Source of the DNA: Podospora comata
Taxonomy: Eukaryota; Ascomycota; Sordariomycetes; Sordariales; Podosporaceae
Reading direction: 5' to 3'
Length of the DNA: 64,000 nt
Assembly: GCA_017354895.1 (NCBI GenBank)
Contig: CP071496.1
Location: 496,001 to 560,000, forward strand
The translations under genes were made by a program, and so were the position numbers. Shown one piece after another: positions 9,675 through 21,287 of the stretch. Numbering within the stretch: position 1 is the stretch's first letter; every line of letters starts with the position of its first letter. The notes under the pieces were generated by a model, which worked only from the letters and a program-made list of their open reading frames with translations, was not told the origin of the DNA and did no database searches.

Positions 9675-11541
9675 ATGGCAGTCCAGCAGCATGTCCTGAA
9701 CTGGCTGTACAGTGTCTTGACAAGTGTATGTTCCAATTGCTACCTCGATATCGCGATAGAGCCATACTAACTGCTACCCCTCTCCGCCAACAGGAATATC
9801 GAGATGTCAACCGTGCCTACAGCGATGTTGCCCAGGCCCTCGCGCAATATCCCTCCCTCTCCCCGAGGACCGATGTCCACAGTATGCTCATGCTGCCTCG
9901 ATGTATGATTGCGCGCGCATAGCCAGCTCACTGACGATGCGCTGCGACAGCCTTCCCCAACGGTTCATCAGCTCTCCTGGTTCGCCTGACCGGCACCATC
10001 CCCGTCTTGTTTCGCGGCACAACATATCGATTCCCGATATCACTATGGGTTCCCCATGCCTACCCGCAGGAAGCGCCCCTGGTCTACGTGACCCCGACCG
10101 AGAATATGATGGTGCGCCCCGGCCAGCATGTTGATCCGCAGGGACAGGTCTACCATCCATATCTCGCGGGCTGGGCTGGGTTTTGGGACGTATGTGCTCT
10201 TCCGGACGATACTATAGTGTTATCTGGAACTCGAAGCTGATTATCCCGTTGCAGAAGTCTAGCATTCTCGACTTTCTCGCCATTCTGCGAGATGTCTTTG
10301 CCAAAGAGCCGCCAGTAGTGGCTCGACAGCCAGGGGGACCGCTGCCTCCACCAGCTCAGCAATTGCAACCGGCATCACCACCTCCTGTTCCTCCCCTCCC
10401 GCCTGATCTCGCCTCCAGGCCATCAAGTCAGGCTCAACACCACAGCCCGGAAAATGCGCCGAGACCACCACCCCCTCCACCAAAACCCGGCATGCAAGTC
10501 GACCCACGACAACCTCCTGTCCAAGGGTCACCTCGACCCGGTCCCCCAGTACCTCCACTACCACCAAAGCCAGGACGTCCTATAAGCCAGTATGCCGGTG
10601 AAGATCCAAGACTGCACCATGAGCAACAAGCGAGACCGGGTTCATCACGATACGACACAGCACCCCCATTACCACCCCAAGCGCCCCAGTCTCCTCCGGT
10701 ACCACCACGTCCCTTCCACCCTCCAGTCCAGCAACCACAACCACCACCACCACCACCAGGTCCCCAATACCAACGTTCCCCACCTCCACCAAGCAACTAC
10801 TCCCCGGGACCCCCTCAACCCCCTTACCTCCCCAACGACACTCGTCGCTCCCTCCCTCCACAACAACAATTTACCCCCCTCCACCAACAACAATGGCAAC
10901 AACCCCAAGCTCAACCTCCCATCCAACAACCCCCACCACCCCAACCCAACCCCCCCGTCCCAGACATCATGGACTCGGAAGACCTAACTCTTTCCATTCC
11001 ACCCACCACAACCTCGGCGCCACCCATCCCCCCAAACCCTGAAAAAGACGCGCTCCTCCGCCAGCTCGCCTCAACACTGTTTACACTACGGCAGCAGGCC
11101 CGCGACCAGAACAACTCCTCCCTTGCAGGTCTGCAATCGCAGCGGCAAGCCATGGCGGCAGCAAGCCAAAGAATGCAAGCTGAGTCGGCGCAACTGACTC
11201 AGCTTTCGAACCTCCTGACGTCCAACACATCCATCTTGCAGGACTCGCTTAGAAAGGCAGACGCAGTGATTGAGAGCTCGTCTCGTCTTCCAGAGCCGAA
11301 TATTGACGAGCTTTTGGTGGCTCCGACAGTGGTGGGGAACCAGCTTTACGATCTTGTCGCCGAAGAGAGGGCGTTGGCGGATGCGATTTTTGTGCTTGGG
11401 AGGGCGGTGGAGCGGGGACGGATCGCGCCGCAGACGTTTGCGAGGTTGACGAGGAGTTTGGCGCGGGAGTGGTATCTCAAGAAGGCGCTGGTGAAGAAGA
11501 TTGGGGTTGGAATGGGGTTGAGTACCGGTGTTGGGTACTGA
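9675..11541 (+). CDS. VPS23: ESCRT-I subunit Vps23/TSG101 (UEV domain, steadiness box)
   Basis: This ESCRT-I subunit binds ubiquitinated cargo on endosomes for sorting into multivesicular bodies; in filamentous fungi the ortholog also serves ambient-pH signalling. Four exons join in phase: 9675-9725, 9794-9881, 9951-10189 and 10255-11541, giving 554 residues. Donors are GTATGT, GTATGC and GTATGT, and the first two introns contain CTAAC/CTGAC branch sites. The N-terminal UEV domain includes RGTTYRFPISLWVPHAYP and MMVRPGQHVDPQGQVYHPYL. A long Pro/Gln-rich linker (about residues 155-380) follows, then a helical segment, and the C-terminal steadiness box with LYDLVAEERALADAIFVLGR and FARLTRSLAREWYLKKAL. 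All expected parts are present. Confidence 0.95.
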
Positions 11542-11746
11542 ACTGTCGCAAGATAAATGGAAAAATGAACAGGCAGTTGATAAGAAGAGAACCGTTCATT
11601 TATCATTTATCTAATGCTACTTGGTACTTTCCAGCACAAGGCCGACTATCGGTTGTTTGTGTGTCCTATCTTTCGTCTTAAACATGTCTTAACAATGATC
11701 CAAGATGTCTCTAATCCTCCCCAAGAGTTCTCTTCTCTCCTCAAAC

Positions 11747-11760
11747 AAAAAAAAAAAAAG
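11747..11760. repeat. A-rich run between convergent genes
   Basis: A run of about 13 A residues lies between the convergent 3' ends of VPS23 and the disordered-protein gene. On the minus strand it is a T-run just beyond the stop codon. Confidence 0.5.
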
Positions 11761-14700
11761 CTACAGCTTGGGCCAACCCATGGTTCTCTCTCCCTGTCCT
11801 TGCCCCAAAACAACCCTCTTACCATCATCCTCTCCAGCCTCTCCACCACCACCCCTAGTCTCCTCCTCCTCCCACCTCCTCCAATCAACAACCCTCGACG
11901 GCCTAGGATGCTGCAACCTACAATTCGGCGTAGCAACAACAACATCCCAATCCTCTTCTCTATTCCCTCCTCCTCCCCCAACCGCACTCCCCTCCCGACT
12001 ACCCCTCTCCTGCATCATCTTTCTTGGACTGATCAAATTCCCCCCTCCCGCCTGATGCCTAGCAGCACTCGAACTAGCCCTCCGTTCCCTCAACCGTCTC
12101 CCGATCCCCAACGCCGCCGCCGCCGCCCTCTTCCCCCAGCTCAAACTGGAACGTCTGCTCCCCCCTCCCTGCTTCACCGCGTGCACCAGATCTGGACTCA
12201 AGACCGGGCCCACACCGCCAGCTTTATTCCTCCACGCTTCACCCCCCTTTTTGCCCAAGGAGGAGGGGTATAAACTCTGCTGAAGATGCTTCTTTGCAAC
12301 AGCTACAGGACGCTGTACCTCTGCTGTTTCATGGCCGGGCGTGACATTGCCAGGAGAGTAATGACTAGCCGTGGGACTAACGCTAATGATCGAGGTGGTA
12401 GTAGCTTGGTGAATAACAACACCACCCTTCACAACAGGCGGTGAATCGTGGTGGTGGTGGTGAAAGCAATTGCCATCACCTGTGACTGGGATTATATCTC
12501 TCGTCTTGGATAAAGAGGCCTTGTCCAAGAATGGATCAGAAACCACCATGGTGGGGGCAGTCGTGCTCGTCTCCCAACTGTGTTTCGTCTCGAGGGTGCC
12601 ATAGCTCTTCCTGTCGGGAAGGATGCGGCCATCTCTTGCGCTGGTGGGGTGGAAAAGCGTCGGCTTGGTGGTGGCAGTCTTGTTGACGAGTTCGGCGGAA
12701 GAAGGCGGTTCGTAGCTAGGTTGTGGTGCTGGCTTGGAAGAGATGGGCTCTTGTTGTTTCCCCGCCGGCGCAGGATTCGTCCGCGGAACCCTCCACATGG
12801 TCCCCTTGACAAAAAAGCTCGAGTCACGCCTAGGAGTGAGAGACAGCCCGTCTGGCTTTGCAGTGGTGATGGTATTCGCGCGCAAGACTCTGCTGCCCAG
12901 AGGCTTGCCGGCGGTGCTCTGCTGGACAACCCCGACGCTGTGTCTTGTTGTGATGGTCACCTTCGTTGTACCCTCAGCGGTCTTCATTCCAGCCGCCGCC
13001 GGCTTGCTCTCCCTCCGTCCCGTCAATGACAATGCTCTCAGTGCCCTTGCTCCTCGTCTCAACTCAGACACCGAAGGCCGTCTCACCGAATTGCGAGACT
13101 TCACCAGCTTGTTCGACGATGACCCTCTGCTCTTCTGAGACCCCGAGGTCGAGCTCACCGTTCTCGGACGACTAAGGTGTTCAAACATGCCGATCCTATC
13201 CTTGACAGGAGACTCCTTGGTAGCAGTACCTTCCCCAGCACCATCCTGGGACAAGTTTCCATACCCTCTCGACGACTTGCGAAGTGCCTCCTCCACTTTG
13301 GACGGAAAAGGGGTGGTAGACCGTCGGGAGAAGGAGGAAGAAGAAGCAGTAGTGCTGCTCGAGTCGCGGTGTGTCCTGACAGCAACCGTGGTGGAGACCA
13401 TGATGGGAAGACTGGGTCCGGATTTGACAGGAGCGGTCTCCCGTCTGGTTCTCCAGTGTTGTAAAAAAGGCGACGGTGGTGGTCCTGGTAGTATCCTCCG
13501 TCCGACACCACTGTCACTGAGGCGGGCCACCACCTTCTCCTTGGACTGCTTGGTGGGACTTTCGTTGGGAGGAGGCTTGACGGTGGAGATTTTGACAGAG
13601 AGTGTTCGTGCTTGGAGCAGCGGTCTCGATGGGGTGCTTCCCGATTTGCCCCCGTGTTCAAAGGCTTCGGCGAGGGCTCGAGTGCGTCTTCTGTTGATGG
13701 GTTCGCTGGCTGGCGCTTCCGTGTGGTCACTGTTGCGTGCCCTCGGCGGTGTTTCGGAGCTCGGGTGCTTGCAGTTGTTTGCCTGACCTGGCTGGGCTTG
13801 GTAGGTTCGTTCTGAAATCGCTTTCTTGTTTGGACTGGCAGACTCGCTCTTGGGATGCTTTGACACGGACGACTTGGCTGACGACCCAGCCAACACAGCT
13901 TGCTCAAACGCCATGCGCAAATCCGCCACGCTGTGTCTGTTTCTCTTGACGGTATTTTCCACCTCTCGTCCTACCTCGATGGATGACTGGCTCTGTTGCT
14001 TGCCTCTGACTGTCAAGACACTGCCGCCTGCCTTGGGATCCATCTCGCTCGTCCTCGACGCTCTGAGGCTTGCAACAGCTTTGGGGTGCTCGACAAAGAC
14101 CGGCTTGGAAGAACTGACTGCTGCACGAGTGATGATGGGCAAGGTAAAAGGGTCACCACCTCCTTGTTCAAACATCTTTCGTCTCTCGGCAACAAGCTTG
14201 GGGTCCCAACCCTTCCTCTCTTCGGGCACAACACCACTGTCTCGTTTCTGTCCATCATGCTGCTGCTTTAGCTGGAACTGCGTGGAAGGTACCTAATCTT
14301 CCGTGTTCCCCGACTTTTGCTGATGGCGGATTATGAAGGGATTGGCTTCCAGGCGGGAAACCTTCTTGATCGGCGAGCTCGACTGTGGGTACATTGGTAG
14401 GCCGTCAGGATCGTGAAGCTTGGGTCCAGCAGCTGGCGTCGGTGTTCTTGGAGATATTGCTTCCCTTTCTGGTCCCTCTGCTTCGGAAAATGAGATGGCG
14501 ATACGGGGGGGTTTGGTGAAAGGCGAGCCCTCGGTAAAGATGGGTCGAGGCTCGGTTCGCGGTCGTGCTCGGTTTTGCTTCTGGGTGTTCAGGGCAGTCG
14601 CTGCCGCTGGTTTCAACGGCGACGGGCCGTGGCGAGTCTCTTGTGCATTGACTTTGCTTACTGCGTCGGCAATCTCAAATTTGGACACCAGGCTGGCCAG

Positions 14701-15180
14701 GCCGGGCGCTGTGCTTCGAGTCGGGGGTGTTAGTTCCAGGAAGGCCATGCCCTCCATCCCGCGGTGCACATTCGGGCGGCGGGTTGCAAGGGTGGGTGTC
14801 TCGTGGGCGTGGACGATCTTCGCGGGCGAGGTAAAGGAGCTTTGAGTGCTGATACTATTGTCGCCATAACTTTTGCGTGGGAGCCGGAGGGGCTCTGGTT
14901 TGAGTTTGGAATCGGAGTAGTCTCGCTTGGTGCTTCTTGTTGGGAGGCCTGTATCATTGAGCGTCAGTGTCGGGATTTGGGTGGCCATTTCGGTTTCAGT
15001 CGCAGTTCTTGTGGCGAAGGGTCCAGTGTAGGAGTAACGAGGATGCGGGCAGAGATGGATGACTGAGGCTGGTTTTGCTTCTGTGATGGAGTTAATCCGA
15101 GCGCCCAGGTGGTTGAGGATGGAAGGACCAGTTTCCAGGATCACGTTCGGGTCCCAGCAGCTGGGCATCGTTCCTTCCAT
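11761..15180 (-). CDS. Long disordered protein, interrupted by an in-frame TAG
   Basis: Two minus-strand segments lie in one reading frame. An N-terminal part of 295 residues begins at ATG 15178-15180 and ends at TAG 14293-14295. A C-terminal part follows directly from that stop to TAG at 11761. Bases 14230-14292 between them are also coding-like (QFQLKQQHDGQKRDSGVV). No GT-AG pair removes the TAG and keeps the frame. The sequence is Ser/Thr/Pro/Lys/Arg-rich and disordered. Short ordered-looking islands are ILNHLGARINSITEAKPASV near the start and ERKGWDPKLVAERRKMFEQ after the stop. No family is recognised. It may be one gene with a nonsense allele or a sequence error, or two genes, the second starting at ATG 14173-14175. 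Confidence 0.55.
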
Positions 15181-15221
15181 CTACTATCAGGTAACGTCAC
15201 TTCTATCTTTCCTGGTCTCGC

Positions 15222-16337
15222 TCAGAGAGACGCCATTGGTAACCTCTTCGCGGCAAAATACGTCCAGTAAAACACAGCATTGTCCCGCGATGGCGTTCCC
15301 ACCAAATCCTCAGCCAGCGCAGCCAATACCCAGTCAGTGTAAAAGGCAAACAGAACGCTCAACATGAACACAGCAACTCCTGTCGCTGCCAGACAACCGA
15401 TTCCCACAATCCCCACGCATCCTCCACTTCCGCTCATCATCAGCCATGACAGGACAATCACCACCAGGACCATCAGGAGCACAACACCCCCAAACACCCC
15501 AGTAATGATCCTCAACTGCTGGTTCCCCATGATATGCTTCGACACGATATTCATGATGCCCACAAACCCGACGACGACCCCAAGCACATACAACGGGACC
15601 CAATACCACACTCGATGATACCTCCCCTTCAGCCCTGGCAAATGATACCCATGCCATTCGTCGTCATCACCATCGTCCTCCCGCTGAGTCAATCTAACCC
15701 TACTCCCCGCTCTCATCGGCGCTTTGAGAGGGTAGTAATGCCCCAAATGCACATCCGCCGCCGAAGTCCTCGGTCCAGGACGGTCATCCGTTGATGTCCT
15801 CTGATACGTCGATTCGGGATAGTCATAGCCGTACCCACCATCCCCATACGCAAAGTACCCTTGCTCCTCCTCTACCACCTTTGGCTGCTTTTCTTTCTTG
15901 GGCTCATCATGTGTCTCCCATGCCGCCTGGATGGTCATGCCCGTTAATGTGACCGACAACACCAGCTTCCATACTGCGACCAAGATAAACGGCCATGTGC
16001 GTCGACATCTCGCCATGGTTAGTGATGTCAAGACAAGTGTAATGACAAACCCAACGGCAGCAACAGAGAGGTTGAACCGTCGATGTTTGAGCCGTTTCCA
16101 GACGAGAATTGGGTTTCTGCCGCGGGAGAGCATATACGCAGTGAAGTAGGTGAGAATGTGGCTGGCCATTCCGATGGCGCCGTAGGGGAGTGCGTAGCAT
16201 TGGATTTGCTCCTGGACGGTGCCGCCGTCCTCGTAGGGGTCTTTGGAGAGCCATTCGCTCAGGCTAAACGCTTGACATGGGCGAATGAGGAGGGCTGTAG
16301 AGAAGAGGAAAAGATTTCGTATTGGTACTCTTGACAT
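15222..16337 (-). CDS. Multi-pass membrane protein of unknown function
   Basis: This 371-residue intronless frame has a signal-like start (NLFLFSTALLIRPCQA). Membrane-spanning segments occur around GAIGMASHILTYFTAYML, LSVAAVGFVITLVLTSLTMA and WPFILVAVWKLVLSVTLTG. A Gly/Tyr-rich hydrophilic loop of about 100 residues follows, then at least three more spans (YWVPLYVLGVVVGFVGIM, VFGGVVLLMVLVVIVLSWL, VGIGCLAATGVAVFMLSVLF). The C-terminus DNAVFYWTYFAAKRLPM appears cytosolic. It resembles conserved ascomycete membrane proteins without assigned function. The start at 16335-16337 is supported because the signal segment follows at once. It lies just downstream of the disordered-protein gene on the same strand. 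Confidence 0.8.
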   Translation of the reverse strand: MSRVPIRNLFLFSTALLIRPCQAFSLSEWLSKDPYEDGGTVQEQIQCYALPYGAIGMASHILTYFTAYMLSRGRNPILVWKRLKHRRFNLSVAAVGFVITLVLTSLTMARCRRTWPFILVAVWKLVLSVTLTGMTIQAAWETHDEPKKEKQPKVVEEEQGYFAYGDGGYGYDYPESTYQRTSTDDRPGPRTSAADVHLGHYYPLKAPMRAGSRVRLTQREDDGDDDEWHGYHLPGLKGRYHRVWYWVPLYVLGVVVGFVGIMNIVSKHIMGNQQLRIITGVFGGVVLLMVLVVIVLSWLMMSGSGGCVGIVGIGCLAATGVAVFMLSVLFAFYTDWVLAALAEDLVGTPSRDNAVFYWTYFAAKRLPMASL

Positions 16338-17009
16338 TTTTTTTGGTTTTTCTAGAATGAAGCATGATGGCGCGACGCATCCAAAGTTGGGGATGGTGTT
16401 GTTTTAACCAACACAGCTCCCGTCCAGCTGGAGATGGCTGCCTCTTGGTATTGGTCTTGGGATAGCCGGCCTGCATGATGGCGCCAGGGGCTCAAGAGAG
16501 AGCCTCACGACGTGGCACCAGAGGTTTCCCTTGAAGGTGGGTGATGTTTAAAATGCGGCCAGAATTGCCAGGCATGTTGCCCAATTTGACTTGAGCTGCA
16601 TGCCTCGTTATGCAGACCGACTTTGCAGTTCTCATAGACCTACGATCTCACCCATTCGCACAGAATCAAGGCCGTCTTCAAAAATCTCGCAAGGCTCTGT
16701 GCAACCCAACAATGCATATCTCCCAGAGTGCACCCAGCGCATGCATAGCCGAAGCCACAGAAGTCGTGGTGTACTTCATTGGCGCCAATGGTAGTCAACC
16801 CGCCCTAAACACCCGGAGCACATGCGGCACAGCCCCCTGTGATGGAGCAAGCGCTGATGGTTTGGAGGGCCAAGCCTCTATTGAAGTTTCACCGACGTAT
16901 CAACTCTTCATTTGTGCTTCTCATTCACCAACGTTGATATCAAATCTCTGGATAAACATCTCTGCACAGCGTCAGCGACTTCCACCGTGACACAAAGCAA
17001 GGAAAATAC
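16338..17009. other. Intergenic, no gene seen
   Basis: Short plus-strand frames here lack domain or codon character. The stretch should contain the promoter of the membrane protein gene and the 3' flank of the amidase gene. Confidence 0.5.
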
Positions 17010-17899
17010 TCACATCCTCCGATTCAACGGCATTTCCCTCCTCACCTTGGCCAGCAGCTCCCTATCAATCACAGCAGTAGCAATCTCTGGCTCTGGATTG
17101 TCTTCTCCTTCACGCCCCTTGATCTCGGCCACGATCTTGCCCCATGGATCAACAATCATGCTGTGCCCGTAACTAACCCTCTTCTCATTATGTCTTCCGA
17201 CCTGCGCAGCAGCAACGGCATAAGATTGTGTCTCTATCGCCCTCGCCCGTAAAAGCACTTCCCAATGTGCCTTTCCTGTTGGGACTGTAAAAGCAGAAGG
17301 ATATGTGATGATCTCTGCGCCCCTTCGTCGCAACGCCAAACTCATCTCCGGGAAGCGCATCTTGCACATTGTCAGCAAATGATCACTCTCCGGCATATGA
17401 CGAGAAGACAAACATCAAAACAGATCGCACTCCCCACCCTCCCCACCCCCTCTACGTCCCACACCTCCCCGACCTTCTCCCCCGCCTCAACCACTGCACT
17501 CTCCTTCAACACCGGCCCTCCGCTCTCCCCCAGGTCAACATCAAACAAGTGCACCTTCTGATAGGTATGAACAATGTGGCCGTTCTCATCTATCCAGATC
17601 ACCGTGTTGCGGATCTTGGTCTTGGGGTCTGTCCAACTTGGCTCGTGGATGCCTACGTGGATGGCCAGTTTGTGTTTTTTGGCTTCGGCACGGAGGCCGG
17701 TGACGAACTCGGATTTGTTGGTGGGCTGGCAGAGGGAGAGGGACTCGGTGGGGGAGGAGGCAATGTAATCGGAGGCTTCGGGGAGGAAGAGGGCTTTGCA
17801 GTTGAGGGAGGCGGCGCGGGCGATGAGGGTGCGGCATTGGGTGAGGTTGTGGGGGAGGGAGGAGGTGGATGTCAGTTGGCCGATGGCTATGAGGGACAT
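17010..17899 (-). CDS. NIT1: Nitrilase-superfamily amidase, NIT1 type (deaminated glutathione amidase)
   Basis: The gene encodes a 278-residue carbon-nitrogen hydrolase. Two exons join in phase 0: 17414-17899 and 17010-17360, with donor GTTTGT and acceptor AAG. The catalytic triad is visible as Glu41 (FLPEASDY), Lys115 ([10 protein letters not shown]) and Cys160 (GSAICFD). Directly after the splice comes [20 protein letters not shown], then [15 protein letters not shown] and [11 protein letters not shown], which match the NIT1 subgroup well. NIT1 proteins hydrolyse deaminated glutathione, a metabolite-repair reaction. The substrate here is inferred from family resemblance. An NIT2/omega-amidase role is less likely because of the YPSAF-x-x-x-TGKAHWE block. 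It is divergent to the pheromone receptor gene. Confidence 0.9.
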
Positions 17900-19201
17900 T
17901 TTTTAGAAGACTTCCAGGTGTGAAACGAGGACGGCACGAAGGAAGAAGGTAAAGAAAACCAATCCCGTGGGCTGATTACAGGCCGAATATGAATGAGTGA
18001 GATGAGGCTCCCAGTCAGTAGCTGTTTGTGTCGATGTTGAGAGTGACAGAGAGCAAGCATCGGGCACTGTGGGGGAGCTCGCCCCGTTATCGGACTTGTG
18101 GGGCCGGCCCGGATAGCGACCTCTTCGGCTCCGGAGATGGCGTCATTTTGTTGGACACCAAACATGGTGAAAGTAATGGGGAGATTACTCTGTCGCATCA
18201 CTTTTGCGGTGCAGACACTGGCCATTATCTTCCCCAGTTGGGATAGCTTTGGGTCGGGGCCTGGCATCACACTGCGAAGGGCGACGACATGAACCCCCTC
18301 AGCCACCTCAGCACCACTGCTTCAACATTACCCCTTTATTATTGCCTGGACATTCGCCTGCACATATGAAAGAAGTTTTTTCGATCAGCTTTGACTGATG
18401 AGCTGGAGGAAGAGCTGACAAAAGCATGTCACCATTCATCTCACCACCGGCAATCCATGGCACCAAATGAAGTCACATCATCCGGACCAGTAGCAAAAGG
18501 GAGGACCGGTTACAAGACTTCCAGTTTTATCATCTTCATCAAAACTCTGAAGCGACTTGTCAGTCTTCACCTGGTCCCAAATTGAATCGATTTGCGGTGG
18601 TGAAGCACAATGTGGGTCTGGGTCAACAACAATGCTAAGACGACAATCCTAAGAGCACACCCCAAACACACCATTGCGGCCACCACTGCGCCCAAATCAA
18701 TGGTCTGTTTTTCACCACCAGACTTTCATTGTCCTAAACTCTGGTAGCATTATCCCGCCCGAGCCGCGCCCTCTTAGAAGCCATGATGGGCTCCAAAATA
18801 TGACCACGCAGCAACCTTGTGGCCAGGCTTGCTCCTGCTCCATTTCCACCAGATCCATTGCGATTGTTTACTACCAAGCAACAATCCTATGGAAAAGGAG
18901 AAGGTTTTACATACAGCCTACCCACCACCCATTATTTACTTTGCCATTCACCATCACCAGTTCCTCGGTCCTCAAATACTTCTCCAGCATGGGTTTCAAG
19001 CAGCTCTTTCTTTTCCACTAAACACCACAGCCAACGTGGACTTCAGTCAAATCGACAACTCTCTTGATCTTTTTTTTGTCTAGAGCTGTGCCGCCTCGAC
19101 ATCAACGATCGCTTCACGGTATCCAGCCAAACCCACGCAAGTGCGCCTCAGCAACATCAACAACCCCCAAGATCAGGGAGATCAAGGACACTCTCTTCAA
19201 G
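17900..19201. promoter_or_regulatory. Divergent promoter region of NIT1 and the STE2-type receptor
   Basis: About 1.3 kb without a supportable gene. Position suggests regulatory sequence and the leader of the receptor gene. The TC/CA-rich tract just before 19201 fits a fungal 5' leader. Confidence 0.5.
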
Positions 19202-20649
19202 ATGTCCACCCCAACCTCCACCACCCTCGCCCCGGGGCCTCCACCAACAAACTTCAACCCCTCAACCCAAACCTTCATACTCCTCGCCCCGGCCCCCCCA
19301 TCAGGCGAACTCGCCCCCGTCCCCCTCACCCCAAAGGAAGTCTCCGAAATCTACGCCGACGCCTCCTCCCTGTCGATCCTCTACGGCTCCCAAATCGGGG
19401 CCTGCATCTCCATCCTCGCTGTCGTCCTCCTCATGACCCCCCTCCCACGATTCAAGCGCTGGCCGACTATTATCTCCATCCTTGCCCTCGCGCTCAACAC
19501 GACGAGAATGGTCCTCCTCAGTTTGTTTTACCCGTCCTCCTGGGCGTCCCTGACGGCGCTGTTTCTCGGGGATTACTCGGCCGTCTCGCAGAACGATATC
19601 AATATCTCTGTTGCTGCCACATTGTTGTCTGTCCCGGTCACGATGCTGATCTATGCCGCGCTGTTTGTGCAGGCGTGGAGTATGTTGAGTTTGTGGAGGG
19701 ATGTGTGGAAGTGGCTTGCCGTTGGGGTGAGTATCGGGGTTGGGTTGGTCACTGTTGGGTTCAACTTTGCGGGTGCGGTTATTCAGGCTAGGGGGGTGTT
19801 GGGGATGACGGTGCCAAGGGACGGGGTGTGGGTGAGGCAGGTTTATTTGGGGATGATGACGGGGGGGATTTGCTGGTTTTGTTTCTTGTTTAATGTTAGG
19901 TTGGTGATGCATATGTGGGAGACTAGGAGTGTGCTGCCGGGGTGGAAGGGGTTGAAGGCGATGGATGTGTTGGTTATTTGTAATGGGGTGTTGATGTTTG
20001 TGCCCAGTAAGTCTTTTGTGGTTGTTTGTCTTTGGGTGGGTGGACGGGACTGACAAAAGAAATAGTGGTCTTCGCAGCATTGGAGTTCGCCTCCTTCACC
20101 AACTTTGAATCGGCCTCTTTGACGCAGACGTCTGTTATTGTTGTTCTTCCCCTTGGGGTGTTGGTCGCGCAACGGCTTGCTGCGGCACCGTCACGATACG
20201 CCTCGCCGACTGGCACAACCACCGGCATGACTGGCAGCTCAAGCATGGGTTCCAACCCCCGATCGAGAAACCAAACCTCCAGCATGGCCACCCAGCGTCC
20301 ACTCCTCAGTCACGACCGTCGTGGCAGCGCAGCCTCCTACAACGCCCACGGCTTCCAAGGCAAGAGCCACGTTGCTGTTTCTGCTGATCAACAACAAAGC
20401 CCCCATCGTCACAGCAGAAAGGACTACCCTGACGATTTGATCATGGAGGAGGAGAAGCCGAGCAGTCAGCACCACAGCCCTTTTTCGCCTTTGTCACCTA
20501 CGGTTGGAGAGAAGGGAGGCGCTGGTTTGAGGATGCCAGATGCCGCTGTGCAGGAAAGTAACAATGGGGGTGTGATGGTTGAGAGGGAGATTAGGGTGGA
20601 GAGGGACGGCTTGAGCGCGGCGGAGGTGAGAAACTCGGATGGCTCGTAG
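19202..20649 (+). CDS. STE2: STE2-class alpha-factor pheromone receptor (PRE-2 type GPCR)
   Basis: This seven-transmembrane receptor senses an alpha-factor-like peptide and guides growth toward a mate. Two exons join in phase: 19202-20006 (donor GTAAGT) and 20066-20649, with a CTGAC branch site and acceptor AATAG; the product is 462 residues. Family marks are the N-terminal FNPSTQTFILLAP, SILYGSQIGACISILAVV, the region after the third span (FLGDYSAVSQNDINISVAAT) and the last span with EFASFTNFESASLTQTSVIV. The splice falls between GVLMFVP and VFAALEF, inside the sixth-to-seventh span region. The C-terminal tail is long, Ser/His-rich and cytosolic. The frame also has upstream residues from 19064 that look like leader. 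Its presence implies sexual competence. Confidence 0.92.
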
Positions 20650-21175
20650 AGCGGGACCAGTCTGATGTCGCTGAGGTCGTTGAGGAGTCCCAGGAGTCCG
20701 AGGTGGATAGTTTGAGACGGATGGGAGACAAAATGGGCGGGGTTGTTTACTCGTTTCATTCCTGGTGGTGGCTTTGGTAATTATCTTTTTGTTTCTTCAG
20801 AAGCATCTTTTTCTTTTCTTCGCGGCGTGATGTCGGTCGGTATTGTGATACTGTGTGTGTTGCACATGGATGTACTTATACCCTAGTTTGCAATTTTTGA
20901 TGGGGAAGATGCGATTTCAATGGTACCACCTGACTTGATCATGACATGGTGATTGGTGTTGTGAGGTGTGATGTCTGGACGCATCGTGAAGTGAAGGCAT
21001 TTCTAGCCCCAAATCATTAAATGACTTTGAGTTCAAATGACTGTACCAAAAAATATGCAGCCCTTAATGACAAAAGTCTATCTTCATTTCATATGAAGTA
21101 TCTTGCACCTGCACCTCTGCGTCCCATCGCATCTCAATCATGACGTATAGCTCGAGCCCAAATCACCATCGAACT
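20650..21175. other. Intergenic, no gene seen
   Basis: 3' flank of the receptor gene and 5' flank of the tRNA gene. No supportable frame. Confidence 0.5.
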
Positions 21176-21287
21176 GGTTGTTTGGCCGAGCGGTCTAAGG
21201 CGGTAGACTCAAGATAACATCTTCCACTCAGAAATGAATGGTATTCTACTCTCGAAAGAGGCGTGAGTTCGAATCTCACAGCAATCA
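21176..21287 (+). tRNA. trnL(CAA): tRNA-Leu (anticodon CAA) with a 30-base intron
   Basis: The acceptor stem GGTTGTT (21176-21182) pairs with AGCAATC (21280-21286), with two G-U pairs, and A21287 is the discriminator. The D arm carries GCCGAG and GGTCTAAGGC. The anticodon stem GTAGA (21203-21207) pairs with TCTAC (21245-21249), and the anticodon CAA is at 21210-21212, followed by G37. A 30-base intron (21214-21243) follows position 37, the usual place. The long variable arm (TCTCGAAAGAG) marks a class II tRNA. The T arm is GTGAG-TTCGAAT-CTCAC. All parts fit nuclear fungal tRNA-Leu. Confidence 0.93.

Noticed and set aside
13155-13907. Alternative minus-strand frame of about 250 residues in the disordered-protein gene
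   Set aside because: Shadow frame rich in Arg/Pro/Ser; the other minus-strand frame is much longer and continuous.
14293-14295. Intron hypothesis for the TAG in the disordered-protein gene
   Set aside because: The candidate donors (GTCGGG upstream, GTACCT after the stop) give wrong phases or leave the stop in the exon, and no suitable branch site lies at the usual distance.
19301-20080. Minus-strand frame of about 260 residues
   Set aside because: Antisense to the pheromone receptor gene; His/Pro/Gln-rich shadow.
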